Source of the DNA: CAYMTR01 sp964393405
Lineage (GTDB): Bacteria > Bacteroidota > Bacteroidia > Bacteroidales > Prolixibacteraceae
Assembly (NCBI GenBank): GCA_964393405.1
Contig: CAYMTR010000002.1
Span: forward strand, 62,001-126,000
DNA: 64,000 bases
Reading direction: 5' to 3'
Positions 24,978 to 34,704 of this stretch are shown here, one piece after another. Both the position numbers and the translations under genes were made by a program. The notes under the pieces are model-generated. The model was not told where the DNA came from and ran no database searches. It was given only the letters and a program-made list of their open reading frames with translations. Position 1 is the stretch's first letter, and every line of letters begins with the position of its first letter.

Positions 24978-27422
24978 TTACTTCACCAGTATTTTTGAGT
25001 GAGATATCTTGTTTTCAGTTTTAACTACAACAATATATCCACCTTTGATTGTTTCTGGAAGGAAAATATGACCGTTTATTATACTCTTGGTTGAAAAAAC
25101 CAATGAACCTTGGAAATTGTACAATGATACTTCGTTGATTCTTTCATCCGGAGATTTTATAAACATCTGATTTCCAACAACAGGATTAGGATAAATAACA
25201 ATATTAGAAGCTTTCGCCAATTGATTAGACGAAAGTCCTTTGGTTTGAATCTTCAGATTATCGATTGCCCAGCCCCAGCCACTAGCGAATGGGTCGGAAT
25301 ATAAACGGAACCTTATAATAATCTCATCTCCAATTTTAATTCTACCATTAGAAGTGATATCAATCAAGTGGTTTTTAAACATATCAGGAGTACCAAGAGC
25401 CTGAGAAAACTGAACGTTTATAGAAGTGTTATAAGCATTAAACCAATCTTTATTATAGCCGCTATCCCAAGCCTTTTCGAGGTAAGTCCAAGTTTTACCT
25501 TCATCTTTTGACGCTTCAACAATTACATAATCCCAGAATTCATCATCGCCATAACTTGTACCTTCTTCTCCCGGTTCAACAAGCACAATTTCATCAAAAG
25601 AAATAAAGGGGTTGGTTTCGCTAACTTTAACCGGATACCTCAACTGCGCAATATATTCAAGGTGGTTATTTTCACCTGCAAACTCGTAGGGATGAACAGA
25701 ATGAAGAGCTCCATTTTTAAAGCCATCAGGAGTATCGAAAGAGAAACCTTGAAGAATAAACTGACTATTAGTTGTTTCAAAATTAGTTTCAAAAGATTCA
25801 ACATATTCTGGAATTGCTTCAACATTAACTTTGGTCCAGCCGGAATCAGGAGAGTAAGCAATATTCCCCACTTTTGATTTATCCTTAGCAACAACTCTGT
25901 AAAAAATAGAATCGCCATCAACAATATTTAAAGAAGAAATATCTAGAGAAGTCTGATATTGAGTCTCTTTCAAGATTTCCATCCCCACAGAGTTTTGGGG
26001 TTGGTCGTTATAAGAATACTCAATCCAAACACTATCAATACCGAATCCGTCAGTAACGAATGCATTAATTAAAATTGAATCCTGACCTGGTAAAAGGAAA
26101 GTATTAGGAAAATGCTTAATAAGCGGAGCTATTGTGTCGTCACCAATAAAAAAGCTATAACTCTCTTCAGGAGCATTGACAGGAATGATAAAATCCCTTG
26201 CATACTTATCGTTAGCTTTAATGTAATAACTAATATAGCCCGACTTTGCAACAGGTATATTAGCTGAATATTTTGAAGTATCGGAAGAATTTTTAATCAA
26301 AGGAACCTCAATATAAGAAGCACTATCTATAGAATAAAAAAGTTTAGGATCAACAACCTGAGAAGAAAAATCAGGATAGATTCTTGCTTCAACCTTAACA
26401 TTTTTGACCTCTTCAGAACTAATTAAAGGACTATGTTCTATGTGTATCTGTTTCCAGCCAACATCAGATAATACATTTTCAGCAACTATTCCCGGGTTGT
26501 GAATTGATTCACCTTTATAGCTGGTAGCAGTCATTAAAGAGTTATCTCCAGTAGAATAAGCATTGCTTAAGTGTGAGATACTAGAACCTGATTCCCATGT
26601 TCCAGGAGCATATAAAGAAACTTTTTTGCCATATTCACTTGCCAGAACAGGTCCGTCAAAATAAAGCACCCTGCTTGTAAGAACATCTTTCAGTTCAGAA
26701 GAATTAACAGGATAAATCAAAGTATCGATTAAATGGTTTCCTTTAGAATCAATAACAAATTTATCGTAAATCAAGCCGAATCCACTACTCAAGCCCCATC
26801 CTCCTGTGTTGTTCTGTACATAAAAAGATTCGGCAAAGCCAAGTCCATGACAAATTTCATGCAAGAGAACAGAAACGAGATCGTATTTATCGGAAGGAGT
26901 TTTACCATCAGTACCATAATACCAACTGGCGTCACTATCGATAGCAATTTCCATATCAAAGCTTAAAGAATCGTTCAGGTTCTTTCTAGTCATCTTTTCA
27001 GCCAGCACTACAGGGAAATAAGTGCGGGGTTCCATCAATCCGTCGTAGCCAAGATAATAGTTTATTGAAGAGCAATATGCCAAGGTTGAACCAGATAATT
27101 TTGTCCAATAAGCATCAATTTTTATATCGATAGGAGAATCAATAATACTTTCCCATATAGCAGTTGCATAATTGAAAGCAGCACGGGATTGATTGCTGAA
27201 ACCATTAAAGCGGATTATAAAATTCGCTTTACCTTTTAAATTTGCTGATTTATCGGTAAAACCTTCAGGAGGTGGAATCCTTAAATCTCTTGATTCATTG
27301 AGCCCTATTTTAACACCTTTGATTTCATAATTTTTATGAGATCTTTTTACTGTATTATCCGCACCAAAGCTATTGTAGAGGGCAAATAATAAAATTAGAA
27401 CTGTAATAAAATATCTTTTCAT
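24978..27422 (-). CDS. Secreted zinc metalloprotease with T9SS sorting domain
   Basis: The 814-aa protein has a signal peptide. A metzincin-like zinc site is seen at His188-Glu-Ile-Cys-His192-Gly-Leu-Gly-Phe-Ala-Glu198, that is HExxHxxGxxE, where the third ligand is Glu instead of the usual His or Asp. A possible Met-turn (NSLMTATSYKG) lies about 100 residues later. Beta-sandwich regions follow, including one resembling a jelly-roll/MAM adhesion domain (WGWAIDNLKI). The C-terminal 75 residues form a type A T9SS sorting domain (IVIYPNPVVGNQM, ending SHSKILVK). The protein should be exported to the surface or medium to degrade protein. Confidence 0.85.
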   Translation of the reverse strand: MKRYFITVLILLFALYNSFGADNTVKRSHKNYEIKGVKIGLNESRDLRIPPPEGFTDKSANLKGKANFIIRFNGFSNQSRAAFNYATAIWESIIDSPIDIKIDAYWTKLSGSTLAYCSSINYYLGYDGLMEPRTYFPVVLAEKMTRKNLNDSLSFDMEIAIDSDASWYYGTDGKTPSDKYDLVSVLLHEICHGLGFAESFYVQNNTGGWGLSSGFGLIYDKFVIDSKGNHLIDTLIYPVNSSELKDVLTSRVLYFDGPVLASEYGKKVSLYAPGTWESGSSISHLSNAYSTGDNSLMTATSYKGESIHNPGIVAENVLSDVGWKQIHIEHSPLISSEEVKNVKVEARIYPDFSSQVVDPKLFYSIDSASYIEVPLIKNSSDTSKYSANIPVAKSGYISYYIKANDKYARDFIIPVNAPEESYSFFIGDDTIAPLIKHFPNTFLLPGQDSILINAFVTDGFGIDSVWIEYSYNDQPQNSVGMEILKETQYQTSLDISSLNIVDGDSIFYRVVAKDKSKVGNIAYSPDSGWTKVNVEAIPEYVESFETNFETTNSQFILQGFSFDTPDGFKNGALHSVHPYEFAGENNHLEYIAQLRYPVKVSETNPFISFDEIVLVEPGEEGTSYGDDEFWDYVIVEASKDEGKTWTYLEKAWDSGYNKDWFNAYNTSINVQFSQALGTPDMFKNHLIDITSNGRIKIGDEIIIRFRLYSDPFASGWGWAIDNLKIQTKGLSSNQLAKASNIVIYPNPVVGNQMFIKSPDERINEVSLYNFQGSLVFSTKSIINGHIFLPETIKGGYIVVVKTENKISHSKILVK

Positions 27423-27494
27423 GTACTAAAATTTTCTGAGTTCAAAATAATAAATAAAATTTGAATTTATCTAAATAAATCAAAACATCATTCC

Positions 27495-27523
27495 CTGAAC
27501 AATAATTTTAAAATATTGTTCAG
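27495..27523. repeat. 10-bp inverted repeat overlapping the -33 element
   Basis: CTGAACAATA (27495-27504) and TATTGTTCAG (27514-27523) form a perfect inverted repeat around a 9-nt AT-rich centre. The right arm contains the TTG of the candidate -33 box of the esterase gene. This is the geometry of a repressor or activator operator. It lies in the divergent region between the metalloprotease and esterase genes. Confidence 0.6.
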
Positions 27524-27547
27524 TTTCAGTTATCTATAATAACTTTG
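27516..27547 (+). promoter_or_regulatory. Bacteroidota-type promoter of the T9SS esterase gene
   Basis: TTG (27516-27518), a 21-bp spacer and TAACTTTG (27540-27547) match the family consensus TTG-N19-21-TAnnTTTG. The ATG follows at 27572, giving a short leader. Confidence 0.6.
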
Positions 27548-27571
27548 TGCTAAATTGATAAAAAATCAAAA

Positions 27572-28849
27572 ATGAATAAAAGTCTGTGGATATTTATTGG
27601 GTTAATATTATTGAGTAGCATGACATTGTCTGCTCAAAGGTTTGTCAAAAAAACATTCCACAGTAATGCACTAGGGGTTGATAAGACATATTACATATCA
27701 CTCCCTGATGGATATGATGAAGCAGATACAACTAAGAAATTTCCTGTAATTATTTTTTTACATGGTGCAAGTGTAAATGCTGATCAGATGGTAATGCCGC
27801 TGGAATTAGTACTACCCTATTCACAAAGCATCTACAAGAATCTTTTTAAGGTCATATTTGTTATCCCTGACGGCAGTTCTGCCCCCTTTCTTGGAAGTTT
27901 CTATACAAACTCTGAACTATACGGAAATTTTGAAGATTACATAGCTGTTGATTTGCGTAATGAAATAAAGACTAAATACAACACATATACCAACAGAAAG
28001 AAATGGTCGATTATGGGTCATTCCATGGGGGGTTATGGTTCAATGAAATGTGCTTTAAAAAATCAGGAACACTATATTGGAATTGCTTCGTTAAGCGGTC
28101 CTCTTCATGTAACCTACTATCAAGACATGTTGCCCAGGATTTTAACTGAGAATGGCGATTCACCACCTTATAATTTCACATATACCAGCAGTCTTACAAA
28201 ACTAATTTATTCGATGGCCGGAGCCTTTTCGCCAAATTTGAGCAATGATCCGCCTGTAGACTTTCCAATAACTTCAGAAGGGATTATTGATCAGGACATA
28301 GCAGGAAGGTGGGAAATCAATAACCCCATCAACATGATAAAAAACTGGAACCATGATTTGGAGATGGCTGTTTACATGTATTGTGGAGAACTTGACGGGT
28401 ATAAGTTGCTTTCCCAAAACCAGTTATTCTCCGACACCCTTACAAAATATCAAATACCGCATACTTTTAAAATTGACCCTGAAGGAGATCACACACAAAG
28501 TTTAGCATCAAGTCTGCCACTAGGAATCAATTTTCTTTACAATGTGATGGATACATCTAAAATAGATACAAGCAGTTCATTTGTCAGAAACAATAGCATC
28601 AACAATGATTATATTTTTCCTAATCCAGCATCAGATATTATTTATTTCAAAACAAATGGGATAGACGAGATTAACAAGGTTGTCGTTTATTCATTTACCG
28701 GAGAGAAAATATTAGAAACAGGGGGAAATGGAATAGCTCACGGACTTAATATATCACAATTGAACAGTGGTCTTAACCTCGTTAAAATTACTTATGACAG
28801 TGGGGAAGAAAAACAGTTCAAGTTTATGAAATCGCCTTCAGATCAATAA
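27572..28849 (+). CDS. Secreted esterase-like alpha/beta hydrolase with T9SS sorting domain
   Basis: The 425-aa product begins with a signal peptide (LWIFIGLILLSSMTLSAQ). An esterase D/PF00756-type hydrolase follows, with oxyanion region IFLHGAS, nucleophile Ser151 in GHSMGGYGS, a candidate Asp in GELDGYK and His in EGDHTQS. The last 80 residues resemble a T9SS sorting domain (NDYIFPNPASDIIYFK; SFTGEKIL). It likely hydrolyses esters of polysaccharides or phenolic acids outside the cell. It is divergent from the T9SS metalloprotease and ends only 5 bp from convergent recG. Confidence 0.85.
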   Translation: MNKSLWIFIGLILLSSMTLSAQRFVKKTFHSNALGVDKTYYISLPDGYDEADTTKKFPVIIFLHGASVNADQMVMPLELVLPYSQSIYKNLFKVIFVIPDGSSAPFLGSFYTNSELYGNFEDYIAVDLRNEIKTKYNTYTNRKKWSIMGHSMGGYGSMKCALKNQEHYIGIASLSGPLHVTYYQDMLPRILTENGDSPPYNFTYTSSLTKLIYSMAGAFSPNLSNDPPVDFPITSEGIIDQDIAGRWEINNPINMIKNWNHDLEMAVYMYCGELDGYKLLSQNQLFSDTLTKYQIPHTFKIDPEGDHTQSLASSLPLGINFLYNVMDTSKIDTSSSFVRNNSINNDYIFPNPASDIIYFKTNGIDEINKVVVYSFTGEKILETGGNGIAHGLNISQLNSGLNLVKITYDSGEEKQFKFMKSPSDQ

Positions 28850-28854
28850 CTTGT

Positions 28855-30960
28855 TTAACTAATATTACTCCAGTTAATCTGAGCTTTTTTCATAGCAATC
28901 AGCTGTTTCCTGAAAAAGATATTATTTTCATTAGTAAGTTCAGGATCCTGTTCGATAATATCAGAAGCAATATGTCGGGCATAAGATAGAATCTCGCCAT
29001 CCTTAGCTAATTGGGCAATTTTAAGTTCTATTCCAATGCCACTTTGTTGAGTACCCTCAATATCTCCAGGTCCCCGAAGCTTTAAATCAGTTTCAGCAAT
29101 ATCAAAGCCATCATTAGTTCTGACCATTGTTTCAAGCCTGATAGTGCTTTCTCTAGAAAGTTTGTAAGATGACATTAAAATGCAGAACGACTGATCGGCG
29201 CCCCTACCTACCCTACCTCTCAGCTGATGCAATTGAGATAAGCCGAACTTTTCAGCACTTTCGATAACCATAACAGAAGCATTAGGCACATCAACTCCAA
29301 CTTCAATAACAGTCGTTGAAACGAGAATATCGGTCAGGTGGTTTTTGAATCTTGACATTTCTTCCTCTTTATCGGAAGACTTCATTTTTCCGTGTACCAT
29401 ACTCACTTTGAACTCTGGGAATACTTTTAGAATAGTCTTATATCCATCCTGAAGATTCTTGTAATCAAGCGTTTCAGATTCCTCTATCAAAGGATAGACA
29501 ATATAAATCTGTCTGCTTTTCTGAATTTCAGTTCTAATAAAATTATAAACCTCTTTCCTTTTATTATCGTGGAAATGAATCGTTTTAATAGGCTTTCTTC
29601 CCGGAGGAAGTTCATCAATTATAGAAACGTCAAGATCACCATAAACAGTCATTGCTAATGTTCGAGGAATAGGAGTAGCTGTCATTACCAAAATATGGGG
29701 AGGGATAGAATTTTTTGCCCAGAGTTTTGCTCTTTGAGCTACGCCAAAGCGATGCTGTTCGTCAATAACAACAAAGCCAAGATTTCTAAAAACTACTTTA
29801 TCCTCAATAAGAGCGTGAGTACCGATAAGAATATCTAATCTTCCCTCTTCGAGTTCGTTATGAATAATTTTGCGTTCGGCAGTTTTTGTAGAGCCAGTCA
29901 GCAGTTTGATATTAAGATCAAGGGGGGCTAACATTGATGAGATAGTATTAAAATGCTGAATTGCAAGAATCTCTGTTGGAGCCATCATGCAAGCCTGAGT
30001 CTTATTATCAATTGCAATAAGCATGCACATCAAAGAAACCAGAGTTTTACCACTACCAACATCCCCTTGCAGTAAGCGGTTCATTTGTCGGCCTGAGCCA
30101 AGGTCTTTTCTAATTTCCTTTATAACTTTTTTTTGAGCATTAGTCATTTCGAAGGGAAGACAATCTTTGTAGAACTTATTAAAATAATCGCCAATTCTAC
30201 TGAAAACATGGCCTTTAAATCTTCTTTCTCTATTAGATTTAAGGCTTAGAATTTTAAGCTGAATATAGAAAAGCTCTTCCAGCTTCAATCGATATCTTGC
30301 CTTTCTTAACAACTCATTATCTTTAGGGAAATGGACATTTAGCAGTGAGTCATGAAGATTCATCAGCTTGAATTTTTCAACAAACCAAGCGGGAAGAGAT
30401 TCTTCAATAATGCCTTTCAACGATTCAAAAAGAGTTGCCTGTAATTTCAGAATAGCCTTAGAAGAAAGAAAATTCTTCTTCATTTTTTCAGTAGTATTAT
30501 AAAACGACTGAACAGAACCTGAAATATTAAGTTTAGAATCTCCGGGGATTTCCAGTTCAGGGTGAATAATATTCTTCTTTCCGTTAAAAACGGAAGGTTT
30601 ACCAAAAACGATGAATTCTTTTCCCAGCTTCAGAGTTGGTAGTACGAATTTTATTCCTTTAAACCAAATCAACTCAAGAGAGCCAGTATTATCAGAAAAA
30701 ATAGCAGTCAACCTTGATTTGTTGCCAACTCCCACAACTTCAAAAGAATCAATTTTGCCAACAATCTGAACATAAGGCATATTCTCATTTGTCTCGGCTA
30801 TCGAGAAATACTTAGTTCTATCAACATATTTGTAAGGGAAATAATACAAAAGGTCATTAAATGAATTGACATTTAATTCTTGTTTAAGAAGTTCTGCCCT
30901 TTTGAGGCCTACCCCTTTCAGATATTTAATATCTTGCGATAATTGTGAAGGCATAAACAA
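28855..30960 (-). CDS. recG: ATP-dependent DNA helicase RecG
   Basis: The 701-aa protein has the RecG layout. The N-terminal wedge/OB domain (YVQIVGKIDSFEVVG; IWFKG) is followed by a superfamily 2 helicase with Walker A QGDVGSGKT near residue 300 and DEQHRFG near 398. Further features are TATPIPRTLAMT, HGKMKSSDKE, VIEVGVDVPNA and QLRGRVGRG. The C-terminus has the RecG TRG-like region. It reverses stalled forks and processes Holliday junctions. It is convergent with the esterase gene and divergent from the cobalamin adenosyltransferase gene. Confidence 0.97.
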   Translation of the reverse strand: MFMPSQLSQDIKYLKGVGLKRAELLKQELNVNSFNDLLYYFPYKYVDRTKYFSIAETNENMPYVQIVGKIDSFEVVGVGNKSRLTAIFSDNTGSLELIWFKGIKFVLPTLKLGKEFIVFGKPSVFNGKKNIIHPELEIPGDSKLNISGSVQSFYNTTEKMKKNFLSSKAILKLQATLFESLKGIIEESLPAWFVEKFKLMNLHDSLLNVHFPKDNELLRKARYRLKLEELFYIQLKILSLKSNRERRFKGHVFSRIGDYFNKFYKDCLPFEMTNAQKKVIKEIRKDLGSGRQMNRLLQGDVGSGKTLVSLMCMLIAIDNKTQACMMAPTEILAIQHFNTISSMLAPLDLNIKLLTGSTKTAERKIIHNELEEGRLDILIGTHALIEDKVVFRNLGFVVIDEQHRFGVAQRAKLWAKNSIPPHILVMTATPIPRTLAMTVYGDLDVSIIDELPPGRKPIKTIHFHDNKRKEVYNFIRTEIQKSRQIYIVYPLIEESETLDYKNLQDGYKTILKVFPEFKVSMVHGKMKSSDKEEEMSRFKNHLTDILVSTTVIEVGVDVPNASVMVIESAEKFGLSQLHQLRGRVGRGADQSFCILMSSYKLSRESTIRLETMVRTNDGFDIAETDLKLRGPGDIEGTQQSGIGIELKIAQLAKDGEILSYARHIASDIIEQDPELTNENNIFFRKQLIAMKKAQINWSNIS

Positions 30961-31081
30961 ATATATCGCTTATCGGTTAAACTTTAAACTAGTATCAACT
31001 TTAATAAAAAATAAAAAATACAACAATTATTTGCATACTTTTACTTATAATACTTAAGTTCAAAATTAAACAATCAGAAGA

Positions 31082-31630
31082 ATGGTAAAAATATATACAA
31101 GAACCGGAGATAACGGGACCTCTGGGCTTATTGGCGGAACCAGGGTAAAAAAGTCTGACATAAGACTTGAGTCATACGGAACAATTGATGAATTAAATTC
31201 ATGGATGGGTCTAATAAAGTGCTCGATAAAAGACAGCACTCAAGGTGAAACAATATTTTCAATACAAAACGCTCTATTTATAATTGCTTCTAACTTGGCA
31301 ACAGATGAAAGTAAATCTGATTTAAGGAAAAAGATATACATAAAAGAAGAAGACATAACATTAATAGAAAAAGAAATTGACAGGATGCAAGATATTTTAC
31401 CTGTCTTAAATAATTTTATAATTCCGGGAGGAGTTATATGTTCAAACTACATACATATTGCCAGAACAGTATGTAGAAGAGCTGAGCGCAGAATATCAGA
31501 GTTATATGACTCAATATCAAACGATGACAGGATATTAACATATATAAACAGATTATCTGACTACCTTTTTGTACTTTCAAGATATGTAAATTTCATTGAA
31601 GGAGAAAAAGAGACATATTGGAAAGTATAA
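31082..31630 (+). CDS. Cob(I)alamin adenosyltransferase, PduO type
   Basis: The 182-aa helical-bundle protein shows the ATP-binding signature IYTRTGDNGTSGLIGGTRVKK. ESYGTIDELNSWMG and the RRAERR motif of PduO/MMAB-type ATP:cob(I)alamin adenosyltransferases are also present. It makes adenosylcobalamin, the cofactor of methylmalonyl-CoA mutase, which fits propionate formation in anaerobic Bacteroidota. No cobalamin riboswitch was seen upstream. It is followed by a DUF2795 gene after 93 bp. Confidence 0.92.
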   Translation: MVKIYTRTGDNGTSGLIGGTRVKKSDIRLESYGTIDELNSWMGLIKCSIKDSTQGETIFSIQNALFIIASNLATDESKSDLRKKIYIKEEDITLIEKEIDRMQDILPVLNNFIIPGGVICSNYIHIARTVCRRAERRISELYDSISNDDRILTYINRLSDYLFVLSRYVNFIEGEKETYWKV

Positions 31631-31723
31631 AAATCAGCATTTTTTAGTTTCTTTTTTGAAAAATTATATATATTCGCATAAAAACAAGAATGATTTATTG
31701 TTAAACATACTATACACCTAATT

Positions 31724-31945
31724 ATGTACTGGACATTAGAATTAGCCTCGAAACTTGAAGATGCACCTTGGCCAGCCACCAAAGATGAGCTTATCGATTT
31801 TGCCATTAGATCCGGAGCACCTCTAGAAGTAATTGAGAATCTTCAGGAGATTGAAGACGAAGGAGAAATATATGAGTCAATTGAAGATATTTGGCCTGAT
31901 TATCCTAGTAAAGACGATTTCTTCTTTAATGAAGATGAGTATTAA
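31724..31945 (+). CDS. DUF2795 family small acidic protein
   Basis: The 73-aa acidic protein (MYWTLELASKLEDAPWPATK, then AIRSGAPLEVIENLQ) matches the DUF2795 pattern common in Bacteroidota. Its function is unknown. A strong terminator follows at once, and the spacing from the adenosyltransferase gene suggests its own weak promoter. Confidence 0.8.
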   Translation: MYWTLELASKLEDAPWPATKDELIDFAIRSGAPLEVIENLQEIEDEGEIYESIEDIWPDYPSKDDFFFNEDEY

Positions 31946-31954
31946 TCAAAAATA

Positions 31955-31981
31955 AAAAAAGCCCTTTAACAGGGCTTTTTT
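31955..31981. terminator. Rho-independent terminator after the DUF2795 gene
   Basis: AAAAAAGCCCT (31955-31965) pairs with AGGGCTTTTTT (31971-31981) over loop TTAAC. It has a T-run on the plus strand and an A-run on the other side, so it can work both ways. Confidence 0.88.
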
Positions 31982-31997
31982 ATTTCGTACAAATAAA

Positions 31998-32022
31998 AAA
32001 AAGCCGTCTAGGACGGCTTTTT
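31998..32022. terminator. Rho-independent terminator of the SusCD operon
   Basis: AAAAAGCCGTC (31998-32008) pairs with GACGGCTTTTT (32012-32022) across TAG. It lies 8 bp beyond the end of the minus-strand lipoprotein gene and back to back with the DUF2795 terminator. Confidence 0.88.
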
Positions 32023-32029
32023 AATTTTA

Positions 32030-33028
32030 CTATAAAGTCTTAAGTGGCTTCTTATTTGTAATAGAAGCTGCAGTACTTTTAGCGCTATAATTATCTAAAT
32101 TCATCAAAGTATAAGTAGCATCTCCAAAGCATCCTATATCAACACAAACTCCGGTAGTAAACTGGATTGATTTTTCACAAGTGTTTACTACACCTTTAAA
32201 TTTATCAAAATAAAGAGCACCATAAGCAGCAGGGTAACCTATTGCTGCTACATCAGGAACGACCATTTGTTCTTCTTTACTATTGAAACTAAAGTCTTTA
32301 AGGTCAATATAAGCTTTTAGAACAGATATATCTGCTCCATCAAAGCAACCTGTAACAATAAGGCCAATTCCATCGCCTGTATAATCAGGATCTTCCATTG
32401 AAGTAACGGTATATTCATAAAACTCACCGCCACCCCAGTCTTCTTTACAATACATTACACCTATGTAATCAGCAAGATTGAAAGCACAAGGTACGCTTAT
32501 CATTACATCAGCATCGGCACCTTTTAAATTAGCTAATTCAGCATATACTGAAGAGCCCATTGTATTGTATGCTTTTCCACCAAGCATTTGATATGGAGGT
32601 AATGCTTTACCATTAACAGTTGGAATAGCAAATACATGGAAACTGTCACCTTCTTTAATATCAGCTGCTGAATTTAATTCTGGAACAGCAGCAACCAACG
32701 TTGCAGTAGTAACTGTAATTTCCAAAGGAAGAGTTTTGATATCATCCTGAATCACATATTGCTTGTCGTAATTTCCGTTATAAACTACCACGATAGTAAT
32801 TTTGTCGAACGAAGAATTATACAAAGTATCCAAAGTAGCTTTGAATGAGTATTCATCAGGCTTTGTAACATCAATGTAACTATCGGATGCAGAAGCATCG
32901 ACATTAATAAAAGGCACGCATCCATTCATCATTCCATCAGGCAGCGGACCATTTTCATCAACCTCACAACTATAAGCAAGAAACAGTACAGCTGCAATTA
33001 TTGAAATATATCTAAATAGTAATTTCAT
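32030..33028 (-). CDS. Lipoprotein of the SusCD locus, unknown function
   Basis: The 332-aa protein has a lipoprotein signal (hydrophobic stretch then LAYSC, Cys near 21) and a beta-rich body with about 10 cysteines. I do not recognise a family. It follows susD-like DNA by 24 bp and ends at a terminator, so it is the third gene of the operon. Such third genes often encode surface glycan- or peptide-binding lipoproteins (SusE/F-like in role), but no carbohydrate-binding motif is visible. Confidence 0.7.
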   Translation of the reverse strand: MKLLFRYISIIAAVLFLAYSCEVDENGPLPDGMMNGCVPFINVDASASDSYIDVTKPDEYSFKATLDTLYNSSFDKITIVVVYNGNYDKQYVIQDDIKTLPLEITVTTATLVAAVPELNSAADIKEGDSFHVFAIPTVNGKALPPYQMLGGKAYNTMGSSVYAELANLKGADADVMISVPCAFNLADYIGVMYCKEDWGGGEFYEYTVTSMEDPDYTGDGIGLIVTGCFDGADISVLKAYIDLKDFSFNSKEEQMVVPDVAAIGYPAAYGALYFDKFKGVVNTCEKSIQFTTGVCVDIGCFGDATYTLMNLDNYSAKSTAASITNKKPLKTL

Positions 33029-33052
33029 ATTCTTTAATTTTTATATTATCAA

Positions 33053-34684
33053 TTATTTATCCCAAAAGATTGGAGCTGATCCAACAGATTTCTGAGCCGG
33101 AGCATTATCATTCATAGATAATTCATCTGAACTCCAAGGCAATGACAGAGGGTATGGTCTAGTACATTGAACAGGAACCTTTCCGCTACCTTCAGGTCCG
33201 CCAGTTGCCAAATCGCCCATTGTATTAGGGTCAAACATTACAGGATAACCTGTACGACGATAGTCAGTATATGAATCGTTAGATGAACCAAATTTAGAAA
33301 TCCATTTTTGAGTCATAACGATTTCAAATTTCTTTTCTGCTGATGATGCATCAAATTCGCCCATTACTTTTTCAATATATTCAGTTACAGCTTCAGATCC
33401 AACTAGTTCAGGTTCTGTACCCATACCGGCAACTGCTGTAACCTGGTCAACTAAAACAAAAGAAGCTTCAATTGCAGATTGGAGTATTGTTTTCAAGTCA
33501 TCAGCAATTTTACCTTTAGCAGCTAATTCAGCTTTTAGATATAAAACGTCTGCTGCTGTAATCATTCTATAAGGTGCAGCACCTGTTCCGTCATCAACTC
33601 CAAGAGGACCAGATTTATCTAAATCGTCAGAATCAAAAGCACCACCAACAGGATATAAACCAATTAAAGAAAAGGTATTTCTCCCTGCGTGATCACTGTT
33701 TACTCCAACAGAGCCGAAATAGATAGTTACAAAATTACCATCTCTGTATTCAGAAGGATTTTCAGGAGTATCACCATCGCTTAATTGAGTGCAGATATAA
33801 TAAGGAGTCCTTGGATCAGGAATACCTGAAAAAATATGAGTAGCTTTTCCATTCAAAATTTCCCAGAACCATGGGCTTATATATGAACTTACTTGTCCAC
33901 CGGCATATTCATCAACAAATCCAGGATTTCTGTTATCCGGAGCAACTGAAGGGCCATAAGGTATTGCAAAGTCTTCGCCTTCATCGATTAAATCACCGGC
34001 CAGGAGAGCGTCAACTTTTGACTGATCATATATTCCGGTATTTATTGCCTGAACATATAATTTCAATTTCAAAGAATTTATTGCCTTATTCCATAGATCA
34101 GTATCGCCACCATAAATAATGTCGTCAGCACCCGGAACAAGTTCGTTTTCTGCTTCAGTATTTGAAATATCAGCAAGTGCTTCATCAAGTAATGCAATGC
34201 ATGCTTTATAAATTTCTTCATCTACATCAAACTTTGGATTGAAGTTTCCTGGAGCACAAGCTTCAGAGAAAGGAACGCTACCCCAGATATCAACCATCTG
34301 ACTGAATAAATAAGCTTTATAAAACTTACCGATACCGGCATAAATTGTATTTCCGGATTCAGTAGCATTATCGATAAGGTTCTGAACTTCTTTAACAGGT
34401 CCAACATATAAATTAGCCCAAATATTCTCCACATCATCGCCAAGAATACCATATTGATCCAATTTCTCACGGGTAACAACCTGATGGACATATACAGAAG
34501 TAATATAACCTAGATCATAATAGCCATTACCCAGAATAGCACCAATATCTTGGTTAATCACGGGTAAAACTTTATTTATTTTTATTACAGAAGGATTATT
34601 AGGATCGGTATTAATATCGAGCCATCCTTCACATGATGATAACAAAAGCGTTATCAATACTATAATAGGAATTAACTTTTTCAT
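33053..34684 (-). CDS. SusD/RagB-family nutrient-binding lipoprotein
   Basis: The 543-aa lipoprotein (LLLSSCEGW, Cys18) opens its mature part with LDINTDPNNPSV, the hallmark of the SusD-like group 2 (PF12771-type) proteins. Helical TPR-like segments follow, with a C-terminal ligand-binding region. It would sit on the cell surface and form the lid of the SusC channel encoded 20 bp upstream. Members of this subgroup often pair with transporters for substrates other than starch, and no glycoside hydrolase lies nearby. Confidence 0.9.
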   Translation of the reverse strand: MKKLIPIIVLITLLLSSCEGWLDINTDPNNPSVIKINKVLPVINQDIGAILGNGYYDLGYITSVYVHQVVTREKLDQYGILGDDVENIWANLYVGPVKEVQNLIDNATESGNTIYAGIGKFYKAYLFSQMVDIWGSVPFSEACAPGNFNPKFDVDEEIYKACIALLDEALADISNTEAENELVPGADDIIYGGDTDLWNKAINSLKLKLYVQAINTGIYDQSKVDALLAGDLIDEGEDFAIPYGPSVAPDNRNPGFVDEYAGGQVSSYISPWFWEILNGKATHIFSGIPDPRTPYYICTQLSDGDTPENPSEYRDGNFVTIYFGSVGVNSDHAGRNTFSLIGLYPVGGAFDSDDLDKSGPLGVDDGTGAAPYRMITAADVLYLKAELAAKGKIADDLKTILQSAIEASFVLVDQVTAVAGMGTEPELVGSEAVTEYIEKVMGEFDASSAEKKFEIVMTQKWISKFGSSNDSYTDYRRTGYPVMFDPNTMGDLATGGPEGSGKVPVQCTRPYPLSLPWSSDELSMNDNAPAQKSVGSAPIFWDK

Positions 34685-34704
34685 ACATTGAAAATTTAAA
34701 TCAA

